A stretch of 64,000 bases of DNA. Origin: Paroceanicella profunda (GTDB lineage: Bacteria; Pseudomonadota; Alphaproteobacteria; Rhodobacterales; Rhodobacteraceae). Under the pieces are notes generated by a model. It saw only the letters and a list, made by a program, of their open reading frames with translations, ran no database searches and was not told the DNA's origin. The number at the start of each line of letters is the position of its first letter. Within the stretch, counting starts at the first letter, position 1. The translations under genes were made by a program, and so were the position numbers. The DNA is taken from NCBI RefSeq assembly GCF_005887635.2, contig NZ_CP040820.1:124001-188000 (forward strand). The letters run 5' to 3'. Below are positions 36,364-45,102 of this stretch, piece by piece.

Positions 36364-39006
36364 TCAGCCGGAGGCGGCGCCCCCCGTGCGGGGCAGGGTC
36401 GCCTCGGCGGTGGTTTCTTCCGCCGGGCCGGTGGCGGCGGCGAAATCGGCCTCCGTCGCGGTGGCGGCGCCGGCCACGTCGGTGCTCTCGGGCGCCGGTT
36501 CCTCCGGCAGGACGGGCAGGGTGGGCGGGCGCATCACTCCCGGCGAGCCGGCCTGGCTTGCCTCCACCGCCTCGCGCAGCGAGGGGTTGCGCTCCAGCAG
36601 CCGGCGGAAGCGGCTGTCGTCGAGGCTGAGCAGGGTGCAGGGGGTGATCGCGGTCACCTGCGCGCGGCGGCGGCGCTTTGCCAGCAGGCCGAGCTGGCCG
36701 AACATCTGCCCGCGGCCCAGCCGCTGCTTCTGGCCCGCGAACTCCACCTCCACCGCGCCGGAGGCGATGAAGTAGACGCTGCGCGCCACGTCGCCCTTGC
36801 GGATGATCACCTTGCCCGGCGCGGCGAACACCGTGACCAGGGCGCGCGCCAGTTTCACCCGGTGCTGCTCCTCCATGTTCTGGAACAGCGGAAACTGGCT
36901 CACCAGCGACGGCTTGTGCAGGGTGATGTCGAGGCGCGGGCGCACCTCCACCCGGGCGCGGCTGCGCGCCAGTTCGGCCATCAGCTTGGCATGCACCTCG
37001 AAGCCCACCAGCCCGTCGGCCAGCAGGGCGGCGTATTCGCGCTCCTCCATCCGCAGCACGGTGCGGCGGATGAACACGCGTTCGAGCTGCTCGGCATACC
37101 CCGGGTACTGCAGCCGCAGGCCCTCGAGCGCGCGGGAGACCTCCTCCTCGCGCCGCTCCAGCACCTCATGCAGCAGTTCGGCCACGCGCTTGCCGTGGAT
37201 GCGCAGGATCTTGGCGGAGATGAAGCCGTGCAGGTCGCGCAGGATGAACTGCTGGTGGACGAGGATCTCGAACCGGTCGGCGGTGATCGCGGCCAGCGGG
37301 CGCGACAGGCGCAGCCGGTTGTGCAGCATCACCGCCAGCCGGTAGCCCGGGTTGTAGACCAGCGCCCGACGGGCGGCGAGCCGGTACTGGCTGCGCCCGC
37401 CGCGGGTGCGTTCGATCAGCCGGTCCACGTCCGAGAGCATCCGGTCCACCAGCCGGGCGGAGATGACCTGCTGGTTGAACTGCTCCAGGATGAGGTCGCG
37501 CTCGCGCCCCGCCAGCGCCACCAGGCCGAGGGTGATGCGGTCCCGGTCCAGGATCTCGGCGCCGGCCTCGGCCTCGCGCACCGCGCGCTCCAGCCGGTCG
37601 CCGAAGCTCTTGGCCTCCGAGCGTACGATGTCATGGGTGAGGCCGTGGTCGCGCGCCGCCTCCGTCGCATCCTCGCGCACGTTCTGCAGCGCGACGGCGA
37701 TCACCTGGTTGGACAGGGCAAGGTCGATGGGCGACAGCCGGTCCAGCCCGATGCGGCGGATCATCCAGCGCAGCGTGGTGCCCTGGAACACCAGCGTGAA
37801 CAGGGTGAAGCCGGTGGCCAGGATGCCGACGGCGCGCTTCACCTCCGGCTCCACCAGGGCGTTCTCCGTCACCGCGAGGGCGAGGGCCAGCGTGACCGCG
37901 CCGCGCAGGCCGCCCCAGAGGATGGCGAGCCGGTAGGGCGGGTCCACCCTGGGCGAGAGGCGCAGCAGGGTCATCAGCGGCAGCAGCACCCAGAGCATGA
38001 GCGCCCGCGCCACCACGGCCGCCGCCACCACCACCAGCACCAGTCCGAGGTCTGTCAGGTCCATCCCGGAGAGGAACCGCGGGATCAGCAGCGCGGCGAG
38101 CACGAAGATGAGCGAGCCGGCCCAGTGCGCCAGCAGGTCCCAGACCTCGCGCAGGTAGGTCCAGGTGACGGGCGAGAGCCGGCCGGGCCCGAGCAGGTTC
38201 ATCGTGAGCCCGGAGACCACCACCGCCGTGACCCCGGAGGCGCCCAGCAGCCGCTCGGTGACGATGTAGGTGAGGTAGGGAATGGCCACGGTGATGGAGA
38301 CCTGCGCCAGCCGGTGCCGCCCGACCAGCGCCACCAGCATCACCCCGGCCCGTGCCACCAGGTATCCGGTGCCCGCCCCGCCCAGGATCAGGAACGGGAA
38401 CTGCCCCACCGCCGCGCCCAGCGTCGGGTCCGGCACGCCGGCCATCACGAAGGTGAGGAACAGCCCGAACAGCGCGATGGCCGCGGCGTCGTTCAGCAGG
38501 CTTTCGCCTTCCACGATGCGTGACAGGCGCTGCGGCGCCGCGATGTCGCGGAAGATCGAGACCACGGCGGAGGGGTCGGTGGTCGAGACGATGGCGCCGA
38601 TCAGCAGGCAGGCGGTCAGCGGCAGCCCGCTCACCGGCTGGAGCGCGAAGCCGATGGTGAAGGTCGCCACGATCACCGCGACCACGGCCAGCAGCAGGAT
38701 GGGCACCCAGTCATCGAGCATCCGGCGCAGGTTCAGCCCCAGCGACACCTGGAACAGCAGTGTCGGCAGGAAGATGTAGAGGAAGACGTAGGAGTGGATC
38801 GGCAGGCCGAGAATGGCCTCCGCCACCGGGTTCAGCACGTCGGTGAGATCGGTGCTGAGCATGTAGCTCGCCCCGGCCCCGACGAGGATGCCCATGCCGG
38901 CGAGAATCACGCTGTAGGGCAGGCGCAGCCGCGCAGCCAGCGGCTCGCTCAGTCCGATGAGGATGAACAGGCCGGAAATGACACTGATTACGCCGATAAG
39001 TTCCAT
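36364..39006 (-). CDS. CPA1-type Na+/H+ antiporter with C-terminal cyclic-nucleotide-binding-like domain
   Basis: An 880-residue protein. The first 410 residues hold about 12 helices of the monovalent cation:proton antiporter-1 family, with the ion-binding stretch IVSTTDPSAVVSIF and the family segment GESLLNDAAAIALF. A helical linker of about 290 residues follows, then a cNMP-binding-like domain (about 700-790). That domain's cassette reads FGQLGLLAKRRRRAQVTA: the usual Glu of FGEL is Gln, while the Arg is kept. A Pro/Ala/Thr/Glu-rich tail ends the protein. The arrangement resembles eukaryotic SOS1/sperm NHE. The ribosome-binding site is weak. Confidence 0.9.
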   Translation of the reverse strand: MELIGVISVISGLFILIGLSEPLAARLRLPYSVILAGMGILVGAGASYMLSTDLTDVLNPVAEAILGLPIHSYVFLYIFLPTLLFQVSLGLNLRRMLDDWVPILLLAVVAVIVATFTIGFALQPVSGLPLTACLLIGAIVSTTDPSAVVSIFRDIAAPQRLSRIVEGESLLNDAAAIALFGLFLTFVMAGVPDPTLGAAVGQFPFLILGGAGTGYLVARAGVMLVALVGRHRLAQVSITVAIPYLTYIVTERLLGASGVTAVVVSGLTMNLLGPGRLSPVTWTYLREVWDLLAHWAGSLIFVLAALLIPRFLSGMDLTDLGLVLVVVAAAVVARALMLWVLLPLMTLLRLSPRVDPPYRLAILWGGLRGAVTLALALAVTENALVEPEVKRAVGILATGFTLFTLVFQGTTLRWMIRRIGLDRLSPIDLALSNQVIAVALQNVREDATEAARDHGLTHDIVRSEAKSFGDRLERAVREAEAGAEILDRDRITLGLVALAGRERDLILEQFNQQVISARLVDRMLSDVDRLIERTRGGRSQYRLAARRALVYNPGYRLAVMLHNRLRLSRPLAAITADRFEILVHQQFILRDLHGFISAKILRIHGKRVAELLHEVLERREEEVSRALEGLRLQYPGYAEQLERVFIRRTVLRMEEREYAALLADGLVGFEVHAKLMAELARSRARVEVRPRLDITLHKPSLVSQFPLFQNMEEQHRVKLARALVTVFAAPGKVIIRKGDVARSVYFIASGAVEVEFAGQKQRLGRGQMFGQLGLLAKRRRRAQVTAITPCTLLSLDDSRFRRLLERNPSLREAVEASQAGSPGVMRPPTLPVLPEEPAPESTDVAGAATATEADFAAATGPAEETTAEATLPRTGGAASG

Positions 39007-40204
39007 ACGTCCAACGGATGTCCGGTGCGGAGGGGGTGCGAGCCTTCGGAATGCAGGCAGGCCCGGCGACTTGTCAAGGCACCTGACCGGCATGGGGCCC
39101 CGTAGCGCAGCCGCCGCCACCGCGCCCGGCCCGCCGCCGGGCCCCGGCTGGCCCCAACGCTCGTGCCACGCCCCCCTGGCGACCCGGTGTCAGCCACGAC
39201 CCGGACCGCGAGCATGCGGGCCGGGACATGAACACGGGGTAAAGGCAGGCTGGCTCAAGACGGAGGCAGGAAACCGCAGCGGAGCGCGGGACGCACAGGG
39301 CAGGACCAGGGCCGCAGGATGAGGCCGGCAGCACGGGAAGGCCAGCCGGCAGAGCCGGCGCACCACGTCAGGGCACGGGTACAGCGGCGCGCGACCGTGG
39401 CAGCGGGCGGGGCCAGGGCGGGGAGGCCGACCGCTCGGAGCATGGCCGGGAGACCGGCTCCTTCTCTCGTTTGCGGCTGGGGCCCGCAGGACAGGAGCGA
39501 TGGCGAGAGGCCGGGCCGGAACGCGAGCCGAGAGGGCCGCCCCGCCGGGCGCTGCCGGCGCGCCCCGTCCTGCCGCGCCCTGTCAGGGCATGAGCAGGGG
39601 GGCCGATCAGCCGGGCGCTGCCGGGGCGTGAGCGAGGTGGTCCACCCTGCCGGGCGGTGAGCGGGTCGCGCCGTCCTGTCGGGCGCTGCTGAGGACCAGG
39701 TGGGGTGGTCCGTTCCGCCGGGCGTTGCCGGGGGGGAGTGGGGCGCGCCGTCCTGCCGGGCGACGTCAGGGCGTGAGGGGGCAGTCTGTTCCGTCGGGCG
39801 CTGCCGGGGCAGTGGTGGGGCGGTCCACCCTGCCGGGCGGTGCGGGGGAGCGGGCGGGGCGCGCCGTCCTGCCGGACGACGTCAGGGCGTGAGCGGGGCA
39901 ATCCGTCCTGTCGGGGCCGCGCCCCGGAGCAGTGGCGGGGCGATCCGCTCTGCCGGGTGGTGCGGGGGCGTCAGCGGGGTGTCTGTTCCGCCGGGCGCAG
40001 CCGGGGTGTGCGCTGGGTGTCGTCATCCCGCACCGGCCCCGGGGAGGCGGGCTGATCAGCGGTTTCGGGCGGCCCCGTGGGCCGGTGGGACGCCCGGGCC
40101 GCTCCGGGATGCCGCTTGACCGCGCGCCGGATCGCCGCGAACATCTCGCAGCGTCTCTTGTCTCCAGGACCGGACACCAGCCATGCCTGGATTGTGCAGC
40201 CCGT
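39007..40204. other. 1.2-kb divergent non-coding region
   Basis: It separates the antiporter (minus) from the GGDEF-EAL gene (plus). Open frames cross it on both strands only because of its extreme GC content; none has a known motif. About half of it is a degenerate tandem repeat, described separately. No clear promoter was found for the plus-strand gene. Confidence 0.5.
39573..40035. repeat. Degenerate minisatellite, about 39-bp period, 12-13 copies
   Basis: The core CCGGGCG (or close variants such as TCGGGCG and CCGGACG), usually preceded by CTG or CCGTCCTG, recurs at 39573, 39611, 39650, 39679, 39718, 39756, 39794, 39833, 39872, 39911, 39953, 39991 and about 40029. Nearly all steps are 38-39 bases (one is 29, one 42). 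Between cores, GGGGC/GTGAG and GTCC or ATCC elements also repeat. The units have drifted strongly but keep phase. Confidence 0.75.
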
Positions 40205-42832
40205 ATGGTCGTTAGGCCCTATCTCCCCGTTGCGATCCTCTCGATCGGGGTGGCCTTGGGCGTGATCCTGCTTGACCGCCAGCAGGCCGGCATCCTCATG
40301 GAGCGGCAGCGCCTCGCCACGATGGAGGACCTGTCCCGCCTGCGCCTGCGCCTGCAGGGCGAGGTGGACAGCGACATCCAGCTGGTGCGGGGGCTGGTCT
40401 CCGCGCTGGAGGAGGATCCGGAGATGACGGTGTCGGCCTTCACCACCCGGGCCCGTCGGCTGCTCGCCCATTCCGGCTCGGTGCGCACGGTGGTGGTGGC
40501 GCCGGGGCTGAAGGTGTCGATGGTCTATCCGCAGGCGGCGGCCGACTCGCTGATGGGGCGTGACCTGCGCAGCCTGCTGGGCCAGGGCGAGAGCGCCGTC
40601 GCCGCCCTCACCGCGCGCGACGTGGTGATCGCGGGGCCGGTGGTGCTGGGGCAGGGCGGGCGGGGCCTGCTGCTGCGCTACCCGGTGAGCGTGCAGGGTG
40701 CGAACGGCCGGCCGCACCGCTGGGGCATCGTGTCCGCCAGCATCGACCTCGACGCGCTGATCGCCCGTGGCGGGCTCACCCTGTCGCAGCACGACTTCGA
40801 CTTCGCCCTCTCCGCCGATGCTCCGTCCGACGGCATGCCGGAGGTGTTCTTCGGCTCGCCCGGGGTGCTGGACGAACAGCCGGTTCAACAGCGGCTGGAG
40901 CGCATGGGCTGGACACTCTCTGCCGCGCCGCGGGGGGGCTGGGCGGCGCCCGACGGTGCGCTGCGGGACTTTCGCGCGCTGCTGAGCATCGTCGCGCTGC
41001 TGATCATCGCGCCGATGGCCTGGGCGGGCTGGCTGCTGGGCCAGCGCAAGCGGAGCATCGCGGAGCTGCTGCGGCGCGAGGCGGACCTGGTCGCGGCCTC
41101 GCGGCGACTGCAGCTCGCCATCGAATCCTCCGGCATGCAGATCTGGCAGCGCGACGCCGTCACCGGCGAGAGCATCAGCGACCCGGCCTTCGGCCCGCCC
41201 GGGGGCCCGGCGGGGGCGGAGGGCGGCGGCACCTGGGGGCCCGAGATCCTACCCGAGGACAGGGCGGTGCTGCGCGCCCGCTTCCACGAGGCGGTGCGCA
41301 CCGGGCAGCCCTTCTCCGCCGAATACCGCATGCGCGGACCGGACGGCGCCCTGCGCCACCTGCGCTCCTACGGGCGCACCTATGCGGACCCGGGCGCGCG
41401 CCCGGTGATGATCGGCGCCGACTGGGAGGTGACCTCCTTCGTCCGCCTGAACGAGAGCCTGCGCGAGGCCAGCCGCCAGGCCCAGACCCGGGCGCAGCTT
41501 CTGGAGGTGGCGCGCGATCGGCTGGAGTACAACGCCAACCACGACGCGACCACCGGCCTGCCGAACCGCAACCACCTCGAGACCCTGTTCGAGACCCTGG
41601 ACGCGGACGCCGCTGACGCCGGGCCGCTCTCGGTCATCATCATCGACCTGCACCGCTTCAAGGACATCAACGACACGCTGGGTTATCACGGCGGCAACGA
41701 AATCCTGCGCCGCACCGGCACCGTGCTCAGCGAGGCGGCACGCCCGCAGGACGTGGTCGCCCGGGTGGGGGGCGACGAATTCGTCGTCGTCACCCGGCAG
41801 CACACCTTTCCGGAGGACCCGGACAACCCGGCGCGCCGCATGCTCGACGCGCTCACGCGGCCCTTCCTGCACGGGGCGCATGAATATCGGGTGGGGGCCA
41901 CGGTGGGCGCGGCCGCGCGCAGCCACAGGCGGGAGAAATCCACCTCCGTCTTCCTCAACGCCGACATCGCGCTGCACGCCGCCCGGCAGCGCGGGCGCAA
42001 CCACATCGAGTATTTCACCGACACCCTGCGCGCCGAGGCCGTGGACACCAAGCGCATGGCCGACGACGTGCTGCGCGGGCTGGAGCGGCGGGAGTTCATC
42101 CCGGTCTACCAGCTGCAGTTCGACGCCCGCACCCTGGAGGTGACGGGCGCGGAGGCGCTGGTGCGCTGGCAGCACCCGCGGCAGGGGCTGCTCACGCCGT
42201 TCCGCTTCCTGGAGGTGGCGGAGATGCTCAACGTGATGGGCGATCTCGACGCGATGGTGCTGGAGCAGGCGCTGGCGGACTTCCGCGGCTGGGCGGCGCA
42301 GGGCCTGCGCGTGCCGCGGATCTCGGTGAACGTCTCGGCCCAGCGGCTGGGCGACGACATGCTGGCCGAGCGCATCTCCCGGCTGGACTTCGAGCCGGGC
42401 ACCCTGGCGTTCGAGCTGGTGGAGACGATTTCCTTCGACGACGCATCCCAGCAGATCGCGGACAATATCCAGCGCATCCGGGCCCTGGGCATCGACATCG
42501 AGATCGACGATTTCGGCACCGGCTACGCCTCCATCCTGAGCCTGCTCAACCTGTCGCCGCGCTTCCTGAAGATCGACAAGGACCTGGTGCTGCCGGTGGT
42601 CGGCTCCGCGCGCTCGCGCAAGCTGGTGTCCTCGGTGGTCGAGATCGGGCGGGCGCTCGGCATCGGGGTGATCGCCGAAGGGGTGGAGAGCGCGCGCCAT
42701 GCCGAGATCCTGCGCGACCTCGGCTGCCAGATCCTGCAGGGCTACGCGCTGGCCCGCCCGATGCCGGCCGAGGATCTGCCCGCCTTCATCCGCGCCCGGG
42801 CCTGGCAGCCGGGCGCGACGGGCGAGGCCTGA
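40205..42832 (+). CDS. CHASE-PAS-GGDEF-EAL cyclic-di-GMP protein
   Basis: An 875-residue membrane sensor. A helix at residues 5-23 leads to a periplasmic CHASE-like domain (about 40-210). A second helix (about 258-278), a PAS domain (about 300-415), GGDEF (about 440-600) and EAL (about 620-870) follow. The EAL domain keeps all catalytic marks: EAL at 650-652, NVSAQRL, DDFGTGYAS, KIDKDLV, AEGVES and QGYALARP. GGDEF is intact at 522-526, but the guanine-contacting Asp seen in PleD is Asn (N498, GYHGGNE), so cyclase activity may be weak or regulatory. It likely breaks down cyclic di-GMP. The start has no clear ribosome-binding site. Confidence 0.92.
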   Translation: MVVRPYLPVAILSIGVALGVILLDRQQAGILMERQRLATMEDLSRLRLRLQGEVDSDIQLVRGLVSALEEDPEMTVSAFTTRARRLLAHSGSVRTVVVAPGLKVSMVYPQAAADSLMGRDLRSLLGQGESAVAALTARDVVIAGPVVLGQGGRGLLLRYPVSVQGANGRPHRWGIVSASIDLDALIARGGLTLSQHDFDFALSADAPSDGMPEVFFGSPGVLDEQPVQQRLERMGWTLSAAPRGGWAAPDGALRDFRALLSIVALLIIAPMAWAGWLLGQRKRSIAELLRREADLVAASRRLQLAIESSGMQIWQRDAVTGESISDPAFGPPGGPAGAEGGGTWGPEILPEDRAVLRARFHEAVRTGQPFSAEYRMRGPDGALRHLRSYGRTYADPGARPVMIGADWEVTSFVRLNESLREASRQAQTRAQLLEVARDRLEYNANHDATTGLPNRNHLETLFETLDADAADAGPLSVIIIDLHRFKDINDTLGYHGGNEILRRTGTVLSEAARPQDVVARVGGDEFVVVTRQHTFPEDPDNPARRMLDALTRPFLHGAHEYRVGATVGAAARSHRREKSTSVFLNADIALHAARQRGRNHIEYFTDTLRAEAVDTKRMADDVLRGLERREFIPVYQLQFDARTLEVTGAEALVRWQHPRQGLLTPFRFLEVAEMLNVMGDLDAMVLEQALADFRGWAAQGLRVPRISVNVSAQRLGDDMLAERISRLDFEPGTLAFELVETISFDDASQQIADNIQRIRALGIDIEIDDFGTGYASILSLLNLSPRFLKIDKDLVLPVVGSARSRKLVSSVVEIGRALGIGVIAEGVESARHAEILRDLGCQILQGYALARPMPAEDLPAFIRARAWQPGATGEA

Positions 42833-43121
42833 ACGGGCCCGCGCCCGGCCGGCCTGACGCGCCTCCGCCGGCCCTCCTCACGACGTCGCCTCCCCCCGGT
42901 TGCCGGGCAAGCCTCCGTGCGGGGCGCGCGGTCCGCCCCTTCCGCCGCCGTGCCGGCACGGCAGCCGGGGGGTGCGGGCAGGGCCTGCGCGGGGCTGGCG
43001 CTCCTGCCACACCCGTTCCATTCTGCGGAAATCCCCTCCATCTCCTGTCGCGGCGCGGCGGGGCGCGTGCTAGGCGGGGTCGAGGGGGCGGCAGGCGCCC
43101 CGGCAAGGCAAGGAGCCGGAC

Positions 43122-43544
43122 ATGATCACTTTGCGGCGGATCGACATCGCGGATGCGGGGGTTCTCATCGCGGGCGCGCGGGCGAAGGCGCAGGAGATCG
43201 GCGTGCCCATGTGCATCGCCGTGACCGACGAGAGCGGCAACCTCGTGGCCTTCGAGCGCATGGACGGCGGCAAGATCACCAGCATCACCATCGCCATCGA
43301 CAAGGCCTTCACCGCCGCGGGGGCGAAGAAGGCCACCCATGAATACGGCACCGCCAGCCAGCCGGGCAACCCGACCTACGGCATCAATTCGGCCATCGCC
43401 GGGCGGCTGATGGTCGTGGGCGGCGGCCTGCCGGTGACGGTGGAGGGCGCGGTCGTGGGCGGCATCGGCATCAGTTCCGGCACGCCGGATCAGGACCGGG
43501 CCTGCGCGGAGGCCGGCATCGCGGCACTGCTCGCCACGCTCTGA
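43122..43544 (+). CDS. DUF336 / GlcG-HbpS family haem-binding-like protein
   Basis: A 140-residue protein of the GlcG/HbpS/PduO-C fold: MCIAVTDESGNLVAFERMDG near residues 29-50, IDKAFTAAGAKKAT, GINSAIAGRLMVVGGGLPVT, and GAVVGGIGISSGTPDQD. Members bind haem or cobalamin-type ligands, or occur beside glycolate and aldehyde enzymes. No signal peptide is seen. The ATG follows AAGGAGCCGGAC. It precedes a Crp/Fnr regulator and the heme oxygenase-phytochrome pair; a haem link is suggestive only. Confidence 0.88.
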   Translation: MITLRRIDIADAGVLIAGARAKAQEIGVPMCIAVTDESGNLVAFERMDGGKITSITIAIDKAFTAAGAKKATHEYGTASQPGNPTYGINSAIAGRLMVVGGGLPVTVEGAVVGGIGISSGTPDQDRACAEAGIAALLATL

Positions 43545-43654
43545 GCCGGGACCGGGGGCGGCAGGCGGATTTCCGCGCCCGCCGCCCGGTTGCGAGGGAA
43601 CCTTTTCCCGCGCCCCGGCGTTCATGACCGGACTCATTCGGGACACCCAGGCCC

Positions 43655-44383
43655 TTGGCGACAAACTGCAAGAACTGCCCGCTGCGCAAGCGTCCTCTCT
43701 TCACCGAGATGAGCGAGGAGGAGCTCGAATTCACCCGCCGTTTCAAGTCCGGCGAGCTGACGGTGGAGGCGGGGACCGTCCTGCTCATGGAGGGGTCCAA
43801 CAGCCCGCAGCTCTTCACCGCGCTGCATGGCATGGGCGTGCGCTACAAATCCCTCCCCGACGGGCGCCGGCAGGTGATAAACTTCGTCATGCCCGGCGAT
43901 TTCATCGGCCTGCAGGCCGGGGTGATGGGGGAGATGAAGCACACCGTGGAAGCCACCACCGCGATGACACTCTGCGTGTTCAAGCGCTCGGACCTGTGGA
44001 ACCTGTTCCGCAGCTTCCCCCGCCGCGCCTATGACCTCGCCTGGCTGGCGGCGCTGGAGGAGCATTTCATCGCCGATGCGCTCACCAGCGTGGGCCGGCG
44101 CTCGGCCGTCGAGCGCGTGGCCTGGAGCTTCCATCGGTTCCACAGCCGCGCCGAGGCGATCGGCGCCAGCCGCAACGGCGAGTGCCGGGTGCCCTTCCGC
44201 CAGCAGGACCTGGCCGATGCGCTCGGCCTGTCTCTGGTCCACACGAACAAGACCATCAAGCGCCTGCGCGACCGGCAGATCGCCTCCTGGAACGACGGGG
44301 TGCTGAAGGTCCTCGACGCCGGGAAGCTGCTGGAACTTGCCCAGATCGACGACTCCGCCCCCGAACTCCGACCGCTCGTCTGA
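43655..44383 (+). CDS. Crp/Fnr-family regulator with N-terminal CxxC
   Basis: A 242-residue regulator. The N-terminus CKNCPLRKRPLF has a CxxC pair, and one more Cys stands in TAMTLCVFKR. The effector domain includes GRRQVINFVMPGDFIGLQAG, and the C-terminal winged helix is FRQQDLADALGLSLVHTNKT with IKRLRDRQI. True Fnr needs four cysteines for its 4Fe-4S cluster, so this is a different, FixK-like or unassigned alphaproteobacterial branch. The start is TTG: the frame has a stop 10 codons earlier, and this start keeps the CxxC. The heme oxygenase-phytochrome pair follows after 149 bases. Confidence 0.88.
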   Translation: MATNCKNCPLRKRPLFTEMSEEELEFTRRFKSGELTVEAGTVLLMEGSNSPQLFTALHGMGVRYKSLPDGRRQVINFVMPGDFIGLQAGVMGEMKHTVEATTAMTLCVFKRSDLWNLFRSFPRRAYDLAWLAALEEHFIADALTSVGRRSAVERVAWSFHRFHSRAEAIGASRNGECRVPFRQQDLADALGLSLVHTNKTIKRLRDRQIASWNDGVLKVLDAGKLLELAQIDDSAPELRPLV

Positions 44384-44532
44384 GCCCGGAGCCCGATCCC
44401 CCGCCAGTCCGATGCCCGTTGCCGAACCATGATCCCTGTGCCGCTCCGCCACCTGCTGCATCCCCCCGCGCGCCGACCGGTTCCGGCGCCGCGCTCCTGC
44501 CCCCGTTGCGGGGCGGGGAGGCGGGCGCCGGC

Positions 44533-45102
44533 ATGAGCGAAGCGAGCGTGCGCGATCACCTCCGGCAGGCCACTGCCGGGCTGCACGAGGCCGTGGACGC
44601 GGCCTATTCCACCCTCGATCTGTCGCGGCGCGAGGACTACGGGCGCTTCCTGCTCGGGCACGCCCGCGCGCTGCCCGGGCTGGAGGCCGCGCTGGCGGCG
44701 AGCCCGGAGTTCGCGCGCCTGCCCGACGCGGCCGCCCGGCTGCGCCTGCCGGCGTTGCGGGCCGATCTCGCGGCGCTGGGTCATGCGATGCCGCGCGCGC
44801 TTGATGTGTCATATGTTAATGAAGCAGGGGCCGGTCTCGGGATAGCCTATGTTCTGGAGGGCTCCCGACTCGGGGCCCGGGTGTTGTCGAAGCGGGCGGC
44901 CGCGGGTTCCGCGCCGGTTCCCCTGCAGTTTCTGCACCATGGCGTGGAAGAGCGGTTCTGGGGCGGATTTCTCCACTGGGCCGCCCGGGAAAGCTGGAGC
45001 AAGACTGAACTTTCTGCCGCGACGCAGGCGGCCAGGGCCGCCTTCCGGACGTTCCTGGAAGGCGCCGCCGGGCCGGGCCCTGTTCGGAAGGTACCCGATT
45101 GA
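44533..45102 (+). CDS. bphO: Bacterial heme oxygenase (biliverdin-forming), BphO-like
   Basis: A 189-residue helical protein of the heme oxygenase fold. The proximal haem ligand is H18 (TAGLHEAVD), and AYVLEGSRLGARVL is the distal-helix signature. It opens haem to biliverdin, the chromophore of the phytochrome encoded next; the stop and the phytochrome start overlap (TGATG). The ribosome-binding site GGGGAGG sits in the 3' arm of a partial hairpin (44494-44520). The supply-and-use pairing with BphP is a strong functional hint. Confidence 0.9.
   Translation: MSEASVRDHLRQATAGLHEAVDAAYSTLDLSRREDYGRFLLGHARALPGLEAALAASPEFARLPDAAARLRLPALRADLAALGHAMPRALDVSYVNEAGAGLGIAYVLEGSRLGARVLSKRAAAGSAPVPLQFLHHGVEERFWGGFLHWAARESWSKTELSAATQAARAAFRTFLEGAAGPGPVRKVPD

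Noticed and set aside
39368..40026. Open minus-strand frames with a 13-residue rhythm across the minisatellite
   Set aside because: The rhythm follows from the 39-bp DNA repeat; several frames are open at once, and none has a motif or good start.
39573..40035. CRISPR array
   Set aside because: Units are degenerate throughout, with no exact repeats alternating with unique spacers, and no cas gene is nearby.
43655..44383. Oxygen-sensing Fnr with a 4Fe-4S cluster
   Set aside because: Only three cysteines are in plausible places; the four-Cys pattern of Fnr is not met.
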